This document shows, piece after piece, positions 55,009 through 63,340 of a stretch of 64,000 nt of DNA. The DNA lies in contig NZ_LMQC01000012.1 of assembly GCF_001424485.1 (NCBI RefSeq), positions 643,012-707,011 on the forward strand. Reading direction: 5' to 3'. The notes under the pieces were generated by a model, which did no database searches, was not told the origin of the DNA, and saw only the letters and a program-made list of their open reading frames with translations. Positions within the stretch are counted from its first letter, which is position 1; each line of letters begins with the position of its first letter. This DNA comes from Modestobacter sp. Leaf380. GTDB taxonomy: Bacteria; Actinomycetota; Actinomycetes; Mycobacteriales; Geodermatophilaceae. The position numbers and the translations under genes are program-made.

Positions 55009-55649
55009 GTCAGGTCGACCCCGGTCAGCCGGGCGAGCTCGGCCAGCGCGTCGGCCGGGTCGACGACCTTGACGGTCTGCCAGCCCAGCGCGCGGGCGGG
55101 CTTCAGGTTGGGGCCCAGGTCGTCGAGGTAGCCGACCTCGGTCGGGTCGATCTCGCGGGCCACTGCCCGGCACAGCCGCTCCAGGGTCAGCGGGTAGATC
55201 GCGGGCTCGGGCTTGCGGATGCCCTCCACCGAGCTCTCCACGACGACGTCGAAGAGCTCCATGAGCGGCCCGTGCTCGCCCTCGGGGTCCATCGGGGCCG
55301 CGTTGTTGCTCAGCAGCGCCAGCGGCAGCCCGGCGTCCCCCAGGCGGCGGACAGCGGTGACCACCTCGGGGCGCACCCGGCCGTGCAGCGCGGCGAGCAC
55401 CCGGGTCGCGTCGACGTCGTGCCCGGCCGCGCGGGCCTCGGCCTCGAAGACCTCCACGAAGCCGTCGGTGTCCAGCTCGCTGCGCTCGAAGCGGGCCCAG
55501 GCGTTGTCGTGCGGGTTGGTCGTGTTCAGCCGGGCCACGGTGCCCTCGGGCAGCCCGACCTCGCGCTCGTAGTCGCCGAACGCCGCCAGCGGGCTGGTGG
55601 TGACGACGCCGCCCAGGTCGAACACGACGGCGGTCACCCGGGCGGTCAC
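55005..55649 (-). CDS. HAD-superfamily hydrolase
   Basis: 214-residue phosphatase-like protein. Motif [11 protein letters not shown] (the first Asp is the nucleophile; the usual second Asp of DxD is Gly, as in epoxide-hydrolase/HAD-1A3-like members), motif II LLSNNA, motif III Lys in [17 protein letters not shown] and motif [19 protein letters not shown]. The missing DxD Asp suggests a non-phosphatase or altered chemistry. GTG start overlaps the preceding gene and its stop overlaps tadA, so it is part of a tightly coupled operon. Confidence 0.85.
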   Translation of the reverse strand: MTARVTAVVFDLGGVVTTSPLAAFGDYEREVGLPEGTVARLNTTNPHDNAWARFERSELDTDGFVEVFEAEARAAGHDVDATRVLAALHGRVRPEVVTAVRRLGDAGLPLALLSNNAAPMDPEGEHGPLMELFDVVVESSVEGIRKPEPAIYPLTLERLCRAVAREIDPTEVGYLDDLGPNLKPARALGWQTVKVVDPADALAELARLTGVDLT

Positions 55650-56185
55650 GGGCGCACCGCGGCGGCGAGCTCGTCGGCGAACCCCAGCCGGGCGGCGACG
55701 GCGGCCACCATCTCGTCGGCCCACAGGTCCGCGGCCAGGATCGGGGCCAGCTCGTCGGCGGGCAGGCCGGCGTCGCCGAAGAGGTCCAGGTCCCCGGCCG
55801 GCCAGCCGTCCTCGGCCTCGTCGGCGGCGTCGAGGTCGCCGGGGTCGATGCCGTAGCGCTCGACCAGCTCGCTGGCCAGCAGCCACTCCTGCAGGGTGAC
55901 GTCGCTGATCAGCGCCCGCACCATGCCGCCGGGGCCGTGGGTGAGCGCCACGAAGTACAGCCGGGTGTCCACGACCAGCACGTAGGGCCCCGGCCAGCTG
56001 GTGCCCGGGGCGCCGAGCGCCCGCTCCAGCACGGGCAGCTCGTCGGAGGCGTCCTGGGCGAGCAGCTCGACCTCCCAACGGTCGGCCTTCTTCTCCACCC
56101 GGACGGCCCAGGAGGCGAGCACCTGGGTGACGGACTCCTCCGCGTCCCCACCCACCGGCTCCTCGCCCACCGCTCCCTCGTTCAC
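55646..56185 (-). CDS. tRNA adenosine deaminase-associated protein
   Basis: 179-residue protein of an actinobacterial family found beside tadA. WAVRVEKKADRWEVELLAQ begins the conserved region (~27), followed by TRLYFVALTHGPGGMVRALISD and a C-terminal acidic segment. No catalytic motif is visible. GTG start lies inside the methyltransferase stop region (4-nt overlap). A role with TadA is inferred from neighbourhood only. Confidence 0.85.
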   Translation of the reverse strand: MNEGAVGEEPVGGDAEESVTQVLASWAVRVEKKADRWEVELLAQDASDELPVLERALGAPGTSWPGPYVLVVDTRLYFVALTHGPGGMVRALISDVTLQEWLLASELVERYGIDPGDLDAADEAEDGWPAGDLDLFGDAGLPADELAPILAADLWADEMVAAVAARLGFADELAAAVRP

Positions 56186-56844
56186 CGCTTCCTCAGCAAC
56201 GTCAGTCCGTCGGCGATCGGCAGCAACACGGTCTCCCAGCGTTCGTCGGTGGCCAGCGCGGCGTTGAGCGCCGCGATGGCCCGGTCGTCGTCGTCCTGCG
56301 GGTCCAGCACCCGGCCGGCGCGCAGCGTGTGGTCCAGCAGCACCAGGCCGCCGGGGTGCAGCCGCGGGTGCAGCGCCTCGACGTGGCCGGCGTACCCGGT
56401 CGCGTCGGCGTCGACGGAGGCCAGGTCGAAGGTGGGCTGCAGCGGGAGGGCGGCCAGCAGCTCGGCGGCCTCTCCCAGGCGCAGCTCGATCCGCTCGTCC
56501 ACGCCGGCGCGGGCCCAGTACCGGCGCGCGACGGCGGTCCGGTGCCCGTCGCGGCCCAGGCACAGCAGGCCGCCGTCGGCGGGCAGGCCGCGGGCGATGG
56601 CCAACGCGGACAGCCCGGTGGAGGTGCCGATCTCGACCGCCCAGCGCGCCCCGACGAGCCGGGTGAGCAGCTGCAGGAACCCGGCCTGCTCGGGGGCGAC
56701 CTGGTGGATCGGGCGGCCGTCGTCGTCGGCAGTCATCGCGGCGGTCTCGGCGACCAGGTCCGCGACGACGTCGTCCGGCGGGTCGCAGGAGGCCCGGACG
56801 TGGTCCGCCAGCTCCGCGCTCAGGAGGAACGACTGCGGCGTCAT
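56182..56844 (-). CDS. O-methyltransferase (family 3, COMT-like)
   Basis: 220-residue SAM-dependent methyltransferase. SAM-binding motif I VEIGTSTGLSALAIARGLP (~87), motif with DLASVDADATGYAGHVEAL (~150) and post-II LHPGGLVLLDHTLRAGRV. Related to catechol and caffeoyl-CoA methyltransferases; in actinobacteria such proteins often modify small phenolics. ATG at 56844; GATGAT lies 7 nt upstream, so it is probably leaderless. It heads the operon ending in tadA and is divergent from the thioesterase. Confidence 0.88.
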   Translation of the reverse strand: MTPQSFLLSAELADHVRASCDPPDDVVADLVAETAAMTADDDGRPIHQVAPEQAGFLQLLTRLVGARWAVEIGTSTGLSALAIARGLPADGGLLCLGRDGHRTAVARRYWARAGVDERIELRLGEAAELLAALPLQPTFDLASVDADATGYAGHVEALHPRLHPGGLVLLDHTLRAGRVLDPQDDDDRAIAALNAALATDERWETVLLPIADGLTLLRKR

Positions 56845-56850
56845 GGGTGC

Positions 56851-56857
56851 GATCATC
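56851..56857. promoter_or_regulatory. Shared symmetric -10 region of a divergent promoter
   Basis: The palindromic stretch GCGATCATCGC gives GATCAT on the plus strand (7 nt before GTG 56864) and GATGAT on the minus strand (7 nt before ATG 56844). One site could thus serve two leaderless messages. Confidence 0.45.
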
Positions 56858-56863
56858 GCCGAC

Positions 56864-57436
56864 GTGTCCGACCCCACCGAGCCCGACGTCCCCCCGGCGC
56901 TGTTCGCGGCGCTGGCCGCGGACCCCCTGGCGGCCCAGCTGGGCATCACCCTGGAGCAGGTCCGACCGGGCTACGCGCGCGCCTCGATGACCGTGGGCCC
57001 GGCGCACCTGAACGCCGTGGGCATGGCGCACGGCGGCGCCACGATGGGCCTGCTGGACGTCGTGCACGCCGCGGTGAGCAACAGCCACGGCACGCTCGCC
57101 GTCGCCCAGGACGTGCACACCGAGTTCCTCGCGGCCGGCCGGCCGGGCGACGTGCTCACCGCCGAGGGCACCGAGGTGCACCGCAGCAGCCGGACCGCGG
57201 TCTACCGGATCGAAGCCCGGGCCCAGGACGGCCGGATGGTGGCCACCGCGCTGGCCCGGGTGTTCCGGCTGGGCACCGAGTGGGAGCTGCCCACCGACGA
57301 CTCCCCGCCCCCGGTCGCGCCCACCCAGCTGCTGGACCCGGTCGTGGTCATCGAGACCGCTCCCCCGCCGCCGCCCGTGGCCGGCCCCGGCACCCGGCCG
57401 GCCGGTCCCACCCCGGCGCCCGACGAGCTCCGGTGA
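56864..57436 (+). CDS. PaaI-family hotdog thioesterase
   Basis: 190-residue acyl-CoA thioesterase. LNAVGMAHGGATMGLLDVVH is the hotdog-fold signature with the Asn/Asp-region catalytic site of PaaI; the C-terminal ~50 residues are a Pro/Ala-rich tail. Start: GTG 56864 avoids overlap with the divergent methyltransferase; ATG 56843 would add 7 residues and overlap its start codon. Overlaps tyrA by 4 nt, unusual company for a thioesterase. Confidence 0.85.
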   Translation: MSDPTEPDVPPALFAALAADPLAAQLGITLEQVRPGYARASMTVGPAHLNAVGMAHGGATMGLLDVVHAAVSNSHGTLAVAQDVHTEFLAAGRPGDVLTAEGTEVHRSSRTAVYRIEARAQDGRMVATALARVFRLGTEWELPTDDSPPPVAPTQLLDPVVVIETAPPPPPVAGPGTRPAGPTPAPDELR

Positions 57437-58368
57437 GCCGCCTGCCGGTGCCCACGATGCCCGCGCCGCCGGTCTGCGTCGTCGGGCTGGGACAGCTGGG
57501 CGGGTCGCTGGCTGCCGCGCTGGTCGCGGCGGGCCGCCCGGTCACCGGCTGGGACACCGACCCGGCCGCCCGTGCGGCCGCCGCCTCTCGCGGGGTCACG
57601 ATCGGCCGTGAGCTGTCCGGCGTCGTCGTGCTGGCCACCCCGATCCCGGCCCTGGGCACCGCCCTGGACGACCTGCAGGTCGACGGCGACGCCACCGTCA
57701 CCGACCTGGGCTCGGTGAAGGCCCCCGTGCTGGCCGCCCTGGGCGCCCGGTTCGGCACCCGCTTCGTCGGCGGTCACCCGATGTGCGGCACCGAGCGCAG
57801 TGGCCACGCCGCCGCCGACCCGGAGTTGTTCCGCGGCGCCCGCTGGGCGGTGTGCCTGGAGCCCGACACCGAGCTGCCGCGCTGGCTGCGGGTGGCCGAG
57901 CTGGCCCTGGCCGTCGGGGCCGAGGTCGTGCCGGTCACCGCCCGGGAGCACGACGACGCCGTCGCCGCGATCAGCCACGTCCCGCACCTGCTGGCCGCGG
58001 CCCTCGCCGCCGCGGCCGCCGACGCCGGCCCGCTGGCGCTGGGCCTGGCCGCGGGCAGCTTCGCCAGCGGCACCCGGGTCATCGGCAGCGACCCGGCCTT
58101 CGTCACCGCGATGGTCGAGGGCAACGCCGGCCCCACCGCGGCCGCGCTGGCCGCCGTCCGGGCGCAGCTGGAGCGGCCGTGGCCCGAGCTGGTGGCCGAC
58201 GGGCACGCGGTGGCCCGCCGGGCGGGCGACCACCGGACGCTGCGGGTGCCGCTGGACCGGGCCGCGCTGCTGGCACTGGGCCGGGCCGGCGGCGCCGTGT
58301 CCCGCCGGCTGGCCGCCTTCGTCGAGGGCTGGGTGCCCGAGGAGCCGGCGGCGTCGACCGCGCCCTGA
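57433..58368 (+). CDS. tyrA: Prephenate dehydrogenase
   Basis: 311-residue enzyme of tyrosine biosynthesis, oxidatively decarboxylating prephenate with NAD(P)+. Rossmann motif VVGLGQLGGSLAAAL at the N-terminus, ATPIPALGTALDDL, then GGHPMCGTERSGHAAAD with the His and Gly residues of the substrate site, and ISHVPHLLAAAL (~177) with the catalytic-site His. No ACT domain. GTG start overlaps the thioesterase stop (GTGA). Confidence 0.9.
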   Translation: MSRLPVPTMPAPPVCVVGLGQLGGSLAAALVAAGRPVTGWDTDPAARAAAASRGVTIGRELSGVVVLATPIPALGTALDDLQVDGDATVTDLGSVKAPVLAALGARFGTRFVGGHPMCGTERSGHAAADPELFRGARWAVCLEPDTELPRWLRVAELALAVGAEVVPVTAREHDDAVAAISHVPHLLAAALAAAAADAGPLALGLAAGSFASGTRVIGSDPAFVTAMVEGNAGPTAAALAAVRAQLERPWPELVADGHAVARRAGDHRTLRVPLDRAALLALGRAGGAVSRRLAAFVEGWVPEEPAASTAP

Positions 58369-58444
58369 CCGGTTGACCGGGCCGTTCCGGGGCACGGTGC
58401 ACGGTGGACGGCGGCACCAGCCGCCCTGAGGACAGGAGCGCAGC

Positions 58445-58681
58445 ATGGACGAGAAGGACATCCTCGGCCGGATCCACGAGCTGGTCGAGGAGGAGCACCA
58501 GCTCCGCGAGACCGCCGCCGAGCACGGCGACGACCAGCGGGCCCGGGTCGCCGAGCTGGAGCGGCACCTGGACCAGGCCTGGGACCTGCTGCGGCAGCGC
58601 CGGGCCAAGCGGCAGTACGGCGAGGACCCCGACGCCGCGGGTGAGCGCCCCGAGCCGCAGGTGGAGAGCTACCTGCAGTAG
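58445..58681 (+). CDS. DUF2630 family protein
   Basis: 78-residue acidic, helical protein of an actinobacterial family of unknown function. The stretch EKDILGRIHELVEEEHQLRE and ELERHLDQAWDLLRQRRAKR are the conserved helices. GGAG sits 8 nt before the ATG. Faces the MarR gene with 1 nt between stop codons. Confidence 0.9.
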   Translation: MDEKDILGRIHELVEEEHQLRETAAEHGDDQRARVAELERHLDQAWDLLRQRRAKRQYGEDPDAAGERPEPQVESYLQ

Positions 58682-58682
58682 G

Positions 58683-59108
58683 TCAGTGCGGCGGCCGCGC
58701 CACCGCGGCCACCCGGGTGAGGGCGTCGGTGACGCGGCCGGCGTCCTCCCCCAGCACCCCCAGCAGGTGGCCCAGCAGCGCGTCATGGGTGGCCTGCGCC
58801 GCGGCCAGCCGGTCGACGCCGCCCTCGGTCAGCCGGGTGCTGGTCGTGCGCCGGTCGCCGACACCGCGTTCCTGCACCACCCAGCCGTCCTCGGCCAGCC
58901 GGGCGAGCGCCTGACCCACCCCGGCACGCGAGGACCCGACGTCCTCGGCCAACCGGCCCACCGAGGCCCGCTCGCCGCCGACGGCCGCGACCAGGGACAG
59001 CAGGCGCAGGTCGGCCAGCGACAGCCCGTGCTGGGCCCGCAGCGCGGCGTCCAGCCGGACGCCCACCCGGGCGTGCACCTGCAGGACCCGGGTCCAGGTC
59101 TCGGTCAC
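58683..59108 (-). CDS. MarR-family transcriptional regulator
   Basis: 141-residue winged-helix regulator: helices LSLADLRLLSLVAAVGGERASVGRLAEDVGSSRAGVGQALARLAEDGWV with the wing RGVGDRRTTSTRLTEGG. No cysteine, so not an OhrR-type sensor. Start uncertain: GTG 59108 gives the shortest full fold; GTGs at 59150 and further upstream are open. Target unknown; the neighbouring surface protein is upstream on the same strand. Confidence 0.82.
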   Translation of the reverse strand: MTETWTRVLQVHARVGVRLDAALRAQHGLSLADLRLLSLVAAVGGERASVGRLAEDVGSSRAGVGQALARLAEDGWVVQERGVGDRRTTSTRLTEGGVDRLAAAQATHDALLGHLLGVLGEDAGRVTDALTRVAAVARPPH

Positions 59109-59239
59109 CGAGGGCCGGGCCCCGGCGAGCCCCCGCAGGTCCCGGGGGACCGTGGCGGCCGGGTCCAACGGGCGGTCGACGTGGGCGCGGTCGCCGGGGT
59201 CACCGTGCCTGCCGTGCCTGACCACCTCGGGGACGGCGC

Positions 59240-60334
59240 TCAGCCGGGGGTGCCGGGTGACGCCCAGTCGTCCCGGCGGGGACGACGGGCGGCCGCGGCG
59301 GCCAGCGCCACCGCGAGGAGCAGCAGGGCGAGGCCCGCGGCCATCAGCGGCCACGGTGCGCCCCGGCCGTCGTCGCGGGTCTGCACGGCGGCGATCTCCA
59401 GGTCCACGGCGGTGCTGGCCGCGGAGGCCCGGCCCAGCAGCTGCACGGTCGCAGAACCCAGCACCACGTCCTGCGGGATCTGGACGACGGCCTCGACCCG
59501 GCCGAGCTCGTCGGCGGTGACCGTGGCCAGCGGCGCGGCGACCCCGCCCAGGGACACCGTCACCTCCTCGCCGGGGGTGAACCCGGTGCCGCGCACGGTG
59601 ACCACGCTGCCCGGGGAGACCTGACCGGAGGAGACGGTCCCGCCCAGCGGACCGCTCGGCGTGGGGGCCGCGGTGGGGCCGCTCGGGGTGGCCGGCGGCG
59701 CCGTCGTGGCGGGCGGCGTGGTGGTCGGTGTGGTGGTCGGTGCGGTCGTGGTGGGAGCCGTCGTGGTGGGGGACGCGGTGGGCGAGGGCGTCGGCCGCGT
59801 GGGCCGCGGCGTCGTCGGCGTCGGTGCGGGTGCGGGTGTCGTCGTGGGCACCGTCGTCGTCGGCACCGGGGTGGTCGTCGGGGCGCTCGTCGTCGGCTCG
59901 GTGCCGGTCGGCGGGGCCACGGCGGCGCAGTCGGCCTCGGTGGGGCGCGTGTAGTCCCGGAAGGTCAGCGGGTCCTCGGGCCCGTCGGCGCCCTCGACGG
60001 CGACGTCCACGACGACGGTGGTGCCCCAGTCGACCTCGCGGCCCTGCAGGGTGGCCTGGGCGCCGGCCGCCAGCTCGGTGGCCGGGCCGGCGGCGACCCC
60101 GTCGTAGCCCATCGTGAGCGTGAGCGGCTCGGACCCGTTGGTGACGGCGATCCGGACGAACCCGTCGGTGCAGTTCGGACCGTACACGACCCGGCCGCTG
60201 GGGCGGGTCGGGTCCTCGATCGCCGCGGCGGGGCCGGCGGTCACGATCCCGCCGAGGAGGAGGACGGCCAGGGTGACGGCGAGGCGGGCGGCCGGCCGGT
60301 GCGCGCCGGGGACCGCGGACACTGCGCTGCGCAC
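59240..60334 (-). CDS. Secreted Thr/Pro-rich membrane-anchored protein with TIG-like module
   Basis: 364-residue surface protein: signal peptide (~1-38, ending AGPAAA), a beta domain with two Cys (GPNCTDGFVRIAVTNGSEPL...; ~45-135), a long Thr/Pro stalk (~140-225), an Ig/TIG-like module (SPGSVVTVRGTGFTPGEEVTV, ~240-305) and a C-terminal helix plus basic tail (PRRDDW). No LPXTG or LAXTG motif, so it is anchored by the helix. Start GTG 60334; ATG 60382 is an alternative. Function unknown. Confidence 0.75.
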   Translation of the reverse strand: MRSAVSAVPGAHRPAARLAVTLAVLLLGGIVTAGPAAAIEDPTRPSGRVVYGPNCTDGFVRIAVTNGSEPLTLTMGYDGVAAGPATELAAGAQATLQGREVDWGTTVVVDVAVEGADGPEDPLTFRDYTRPTEADCAAVAPPTGTEPTTSAPTTTPVPTTTVPTTTPAPAPTPTTPRPTRPTPSPTASPTTTAPTTTAPTTTPTTTPPATTAPPATPSGPTAAPTPSGPLGGTVSSGQVSPGSVVTVRGTGFTPGEEVTVSLGGVAAPLATVTADELGRVEAVVQIPQDVVLGSATVQLLGRASAASTAVDLEIAAVQTRDDGRGAPWPLMAAGLALLLLAVALAAAAARRPRRDDWASPGTPG

Positions 60335-60490
60335 CCCACACCCCCGTCCGGTGCCGGCGGGGACGCTCCCCGGGCGACCCATGATGTCCACGGGACCTGC
60401 ACGTTTGTCGAGCCGGGGCCGTTCCGCAGGCGTGTCGGGCGGTGTGTCGGGGCGCAGGTGGCGGGTGTGACGCCCGGGTCCCGGTCCGAG

Positions 60491-60529
60491 GGTCCGGGCC
60501 GGGGGTCCGGGCCGGGGGTCCGGGCCGAG
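60491..60529. repeat. Tandem repeat, 13 bp x 3
   Basis: Three near-identical copies of GGTCCGGGCCGGG lie in the spacer before the hydroxy-acid oxidase, the last ending GAG. Possibly a length-variable promoter element or simple slippage. Confidence 0.6.
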
Positions 60530-60579
60530 CACGCCCGTGGCCGCCCACGCCGTCCGTGGCACGGTGTGCAGCAGCTCAC

Positions 60580-60585
60580 TAGCGT
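60580..60585 (+). promoter_or_regulatory. -10 box (TAGCGT) of the hydroxy-acid oxidase gene
   Basis: TAGCGT is followed by six bases and the ATG at 60592, with no ribosome binding site. Confidence 0.5.
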
Positions 60586-60591
60586 CGCGGC

Positions 60592-61872
60592 ATGACCGCA
60601 GGGGCAGGCACCGGACGGCGACGGCAGGACGAGGTCTACCGGGCAGGCGTCTACGGCCGCCGTCCGCGGGTGCCCACGGTGCACACCGCGCTGGCCGCCG
60701 CGGCCCGCCGCAAGCTCACCGCGCGGGCGCTGGGCTACGTGGCCGGTGGCGCCGGCGGGGAGTCCACCGTGGCTGCCGACCGGGCCGCCTTCGACCGCTG
60801 GCAGGTCGTCCCCCGGGTGCTGCGCGACGTCAGCGCGCGGGACACCTCCGTCGAGCTCCTCGGCCGCCGGCTGCCCGCCCCGCTGCTGCTGGGCCCGGTC
60901 GGGGCGCTGGAGCTGGTGCACCGGGAGGCCGACCTCGCCGTCGCCCGCGCCGCCGCGGACACCGGTGTGCCGATGGTCTTCTCCAACCAGGCCTCGGTGC
61001 CGATGGAGACCACCGCCGCGGCGATGGGCGACAGCCCGCGCTGGATGCAGCTCTACTGGTCCACGTCGGACGACCTGGTCTCCTCGATGCTGCAGCGGGC
61101 CGAGGCCAGCGGGTGCGAGGCGGTCGTGGTCACCCTGGACACCACGATGCTGGGGTGGCGCCCCCGCGACCTCGACCTGGGGCACCTGCCCTTCGCCCTG
61201 GGCAAGGGCATCGCGCAGTACACCTCCGACCCGGTGTTCCGCCGGCTGGTCGAGGAGCGCGCGGCAACCGCGGCGCCCCGGGACCCGCAGCCCCGCCCGA
61301 CGCCGGCCGCCGTCCGGGCGCTGGTCGGGATGGCCCGGGCGTGGCCGGGGTCGCTGGTGGAGAACCTGCGCTCGCCGCTCCCCCGGGCCGCGGTCGAGAC
61401 GTTCCTGGCCATCTACTCCCGACCCTCCATCACCTGGACCGACCTGGCCTGGCTGCGGGCGCAGACCCGGCTGCCGCTGCTGCTCAAGGGCGTCCTGCAC
61501 CCCGACGACGCCCGGCGGGCGCTCGACGAGGGGGTCGACGGCCTGGTGGTCAGCACGCACGGCGGCCGCCAGGTGGACCGCTCGATCGGTGCGCTGGACG
61601 CGCTGCCCGACGTGGTGGCGGCCGTCGACGACCGGGTGCCGGTGCTGCTGGACAGCGGCGTCCGCAGCGGGGCCGACCTCTTCGTCGCGGTCGCGCTGGG
61701 CGCCCGGGCCTGCCTGCTGGGCCGGTCCTACGTCTACGGGCTCGGACTGGCCGGCGAGGAGGGCGTCCGGCAGGTGGTGGAGGACGTCGTCGGCGAGTTC
61801 GACCTGACGCTCGGCCTGACCGGGCACACGGCGGTCGACCAGCTCTCCCCGGAGGTGCTGCGCCGGGTTTGA
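60592..61872 (+). CDS. FMN-dependent alpha-hydroxy-acid oxidase/dehydrogenase
   Basis: 426-residue TIM-barrel flavoenzyme of the lactate/glycolate oxidase family. [22 protein letters not shown] opens the FMN site, MQLYW and [13 protein letters not shown] follow the second and third barrel strands, and the active-site His-Gly-Gly-Arg lies in [11 protein letters not shown] (~324), with [10 protein letters not shown] and [10 protein letters not shown] completing FMN binding. The long N-terminus resembles lactate 2-monooxygenase. Likely oxidises lactate or a related 2-hydroxy acid. Confidence 0.9.
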   Translation: MTAGAGTGRRRQDEVYRAGVYGRRPRVPTVHTALAAAARRKLTARALGYVAGGAGGESTVAADRAAFDRWQVVPRVLRDVSARDTSVELLGRRLPAPLLLGPVGALELVHREADLAVARAAADTGVPMVFSNQASVPMETTAAAMGDSPRWMQLYWSTSDDLVSSMLQRAEASGCEAVVVTLDTTMLGWRPRDLDLGHLPFALGKGIAQYTSDPVFRRLVEERAATAAPRDPQPRPTPAAVRALVGMARAWPGSLVENLRSPLPRAAVETFLAIYSRPSITWTDLAWLRAQTRLPLLLKGVLHPDDARRALDEGVDGLVVSTHGGRQVDRSIGALDALPDVVAAVDDRVPVLLDSGVRSGADLFVAVALGARACLLGRSYVYGLGLAGEEGVRQVVEDVVGEFDLTLGLTGHTAVDQLSPEVLRRV

Positions 61873-61933
61873 CAGCCGCCACGGGGGCCACCACCGTCGT
61901 CGGGCACCTGCCCGCGGCGAGAGGGGACCACCC

Positions 61934-63340
61934 GTGAGTGCACCGACGGTCCGCAGCCAGCTCTTCCGCCGCAAGCCCGTGTCGGCGCTGACCGAGGAGA
62001 CCGACGGCGGCCTGGCCCGCAGCATCGGCACCTTCCAGCTGATGGCCTTCGGGATCGGCGCCACCATCGGCACGGGCATCTTCTTCGTGCTGACCACCGC
62101 GGTGCCCGAGGCCGGCCCGGCCGTCGTGCTCAGCTTCGTGATCGCCGCGGTGACCGCCGGGTTCACCGCGCTCTGCTACGCCGAGCTGGCCTCCACCATC
62201 CCGGTCTCGGGGTCCAGCTACTCCTACGCCTACGCGACGCTGGGCGAGGTCGTCGCCTACGCGGTGGGCTGGTGCCTGGTGCTGGAGTACGCGGTCAGCT
62301 CCGCCGCAGTCAGCGTCGGCTGGTCGGAGTACCTGGACCAGCTCCTGAGCGACACCGTGGGCTGGCGGATCCCGGAGGCGCTGTCCGCCGCCCCGGGCGC
62401 CGGCGGGGTGGTCAACCTGCCGGCGATCGTGCTGGTCACGCTGTGCGCGCTGCTGCTGGTGCGCGGGGCCAGCGAGTCCGCGACCGCCAACGCGGTGATG
62501 GTCGTGGTCAAGGTCGCGGTCCTGCTGCTCTTCGTCGTCATCGCCGCCACCGGCTTCGACAGCGGCAACCTGACGCCGTTCGCCACCATGGGCGTGGCCG
62601 GGGTCAGCGCAGCTGCCTCGACGATCTTCTTCTCCTTCATCGGCCTGGACGCGGTGTCCACGGCCGGGGAGGAGGTGCGCAACCCGCGCCGCACGCTGCC
62701 GCTGGCGATCCTCGGCGCCCTCGTCGTGGTCACCGTCGTCTACCTGCTGGTCGCCTTCGCGGCCGTCGGCGCCCAGCCCGCCGCGGAGTTCGAGGGCCAG
62801 GAGGCCGGGCTCGCGGTCATCCTGGAGCGGGTGACCGGGGCGTCCTGGCCCGGCGTCCTGCTGGCCGCCGGGGCGGTCGTGTCGATCTTCTCGGTGACCC
62901 TGGTGACGATGTACGGCCAGACCCGGATCCTGTTCTCGATGAGCCGGGACGGGATGATCCCGTCGCTGTTCAGCCGGGTGGACCCGCGCACGCTGACCCC
63001 GCTGCGCGGCACGGTCGCCGTCGCGCTCTTCGTGGGCCTGCTCGCCGGGTTCGTGCCGCTGGACTTCCTCATCGACCTGACCTCGATGGGCACCCTGGTC
63101 GCCTTCTCGGTGGTCTCGGTGGGCGTCGTCGTGCTGCGGCGGACCGCGCCGGACCTGCCGCGCGGCTTCCGGGTGCCCGGTTACCCGGTGGTCCCGGTGC
63201 TGTCGGTCGCGTTCTGCCTCTACCTGATCGCCGGGCTGTCCGGGACGACGTTCGCGCTGTTCGCCGGCTGGCTGGCACTGGCCGCCCTGGTCTACGTGAC
63301 GTACTCCCGCACGCACTCGACGCTGCGGGAGCCCCGGTGA
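61934..63340 (+). CDS. APC-superfamily amino acid permease
   Basis: 468-residue transporter with 12 predicted helices. The first helix GIGATIGTGIFFVL carries the unwound GxG substrate motif, and the loop STAGEEVRNPRRTLP (~235) is typical of cationic amino acid (CAT/YfnA) permeases. Substrate: probably a basic or neutral amino acid, by proton symport. GTG start after GAGGGG. Stop overlaps the universal stress protein start by 4 nt. Confidence 0.92.
   Translation: MSAPTVRSQLFRRKPVSALTEETDGGLARSIGTFQLMAFGIGATIGTGIFFVLTTAVPEAGPAVVLSFVIAAVTAGFTALCYAELASTIPVSGSSYSYAYATLGEVVAYAVGWCLVLEYAVSSAAVSVGWSEYLDQLLSDTVGWRIPEALSAAPGAGGVVNLPAIVLVTLCALLLVRGASESATANAVMVVVKVAVLLLFVVIAATGFDSGNLTPFATMGVAGVSAAASTIFFSFIGLDAVSTAGEEVRNPRRTLPLAILGALVVVTVVYLLVAFAAVGAQPAAEFEGQEAGLAVILERVTGASWPGVLLAAGAVVSIFSVTLVTMYGQTRILFSMSRDGMIPSLFSRVDPRTLTPLRGTVAVALFVGLLAGFVPLDFLIDLTSMGTLVAFSVVSVGVVVLRRTAPDLPRGFRVPGYPVVPVLSVAFCLYLIAGLSGTTFALFAGWLALAALVYVTYSRTHSTLREPR

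Noticed and set aside
60335-60591. Riboswitch in the spacer before the hydroxy-acid oxidase
   Set aside because: The -10 box lies 6 nt from the start codon, leaving no leader; no known aptamer core is recognisable, only the 13-bp repeat.
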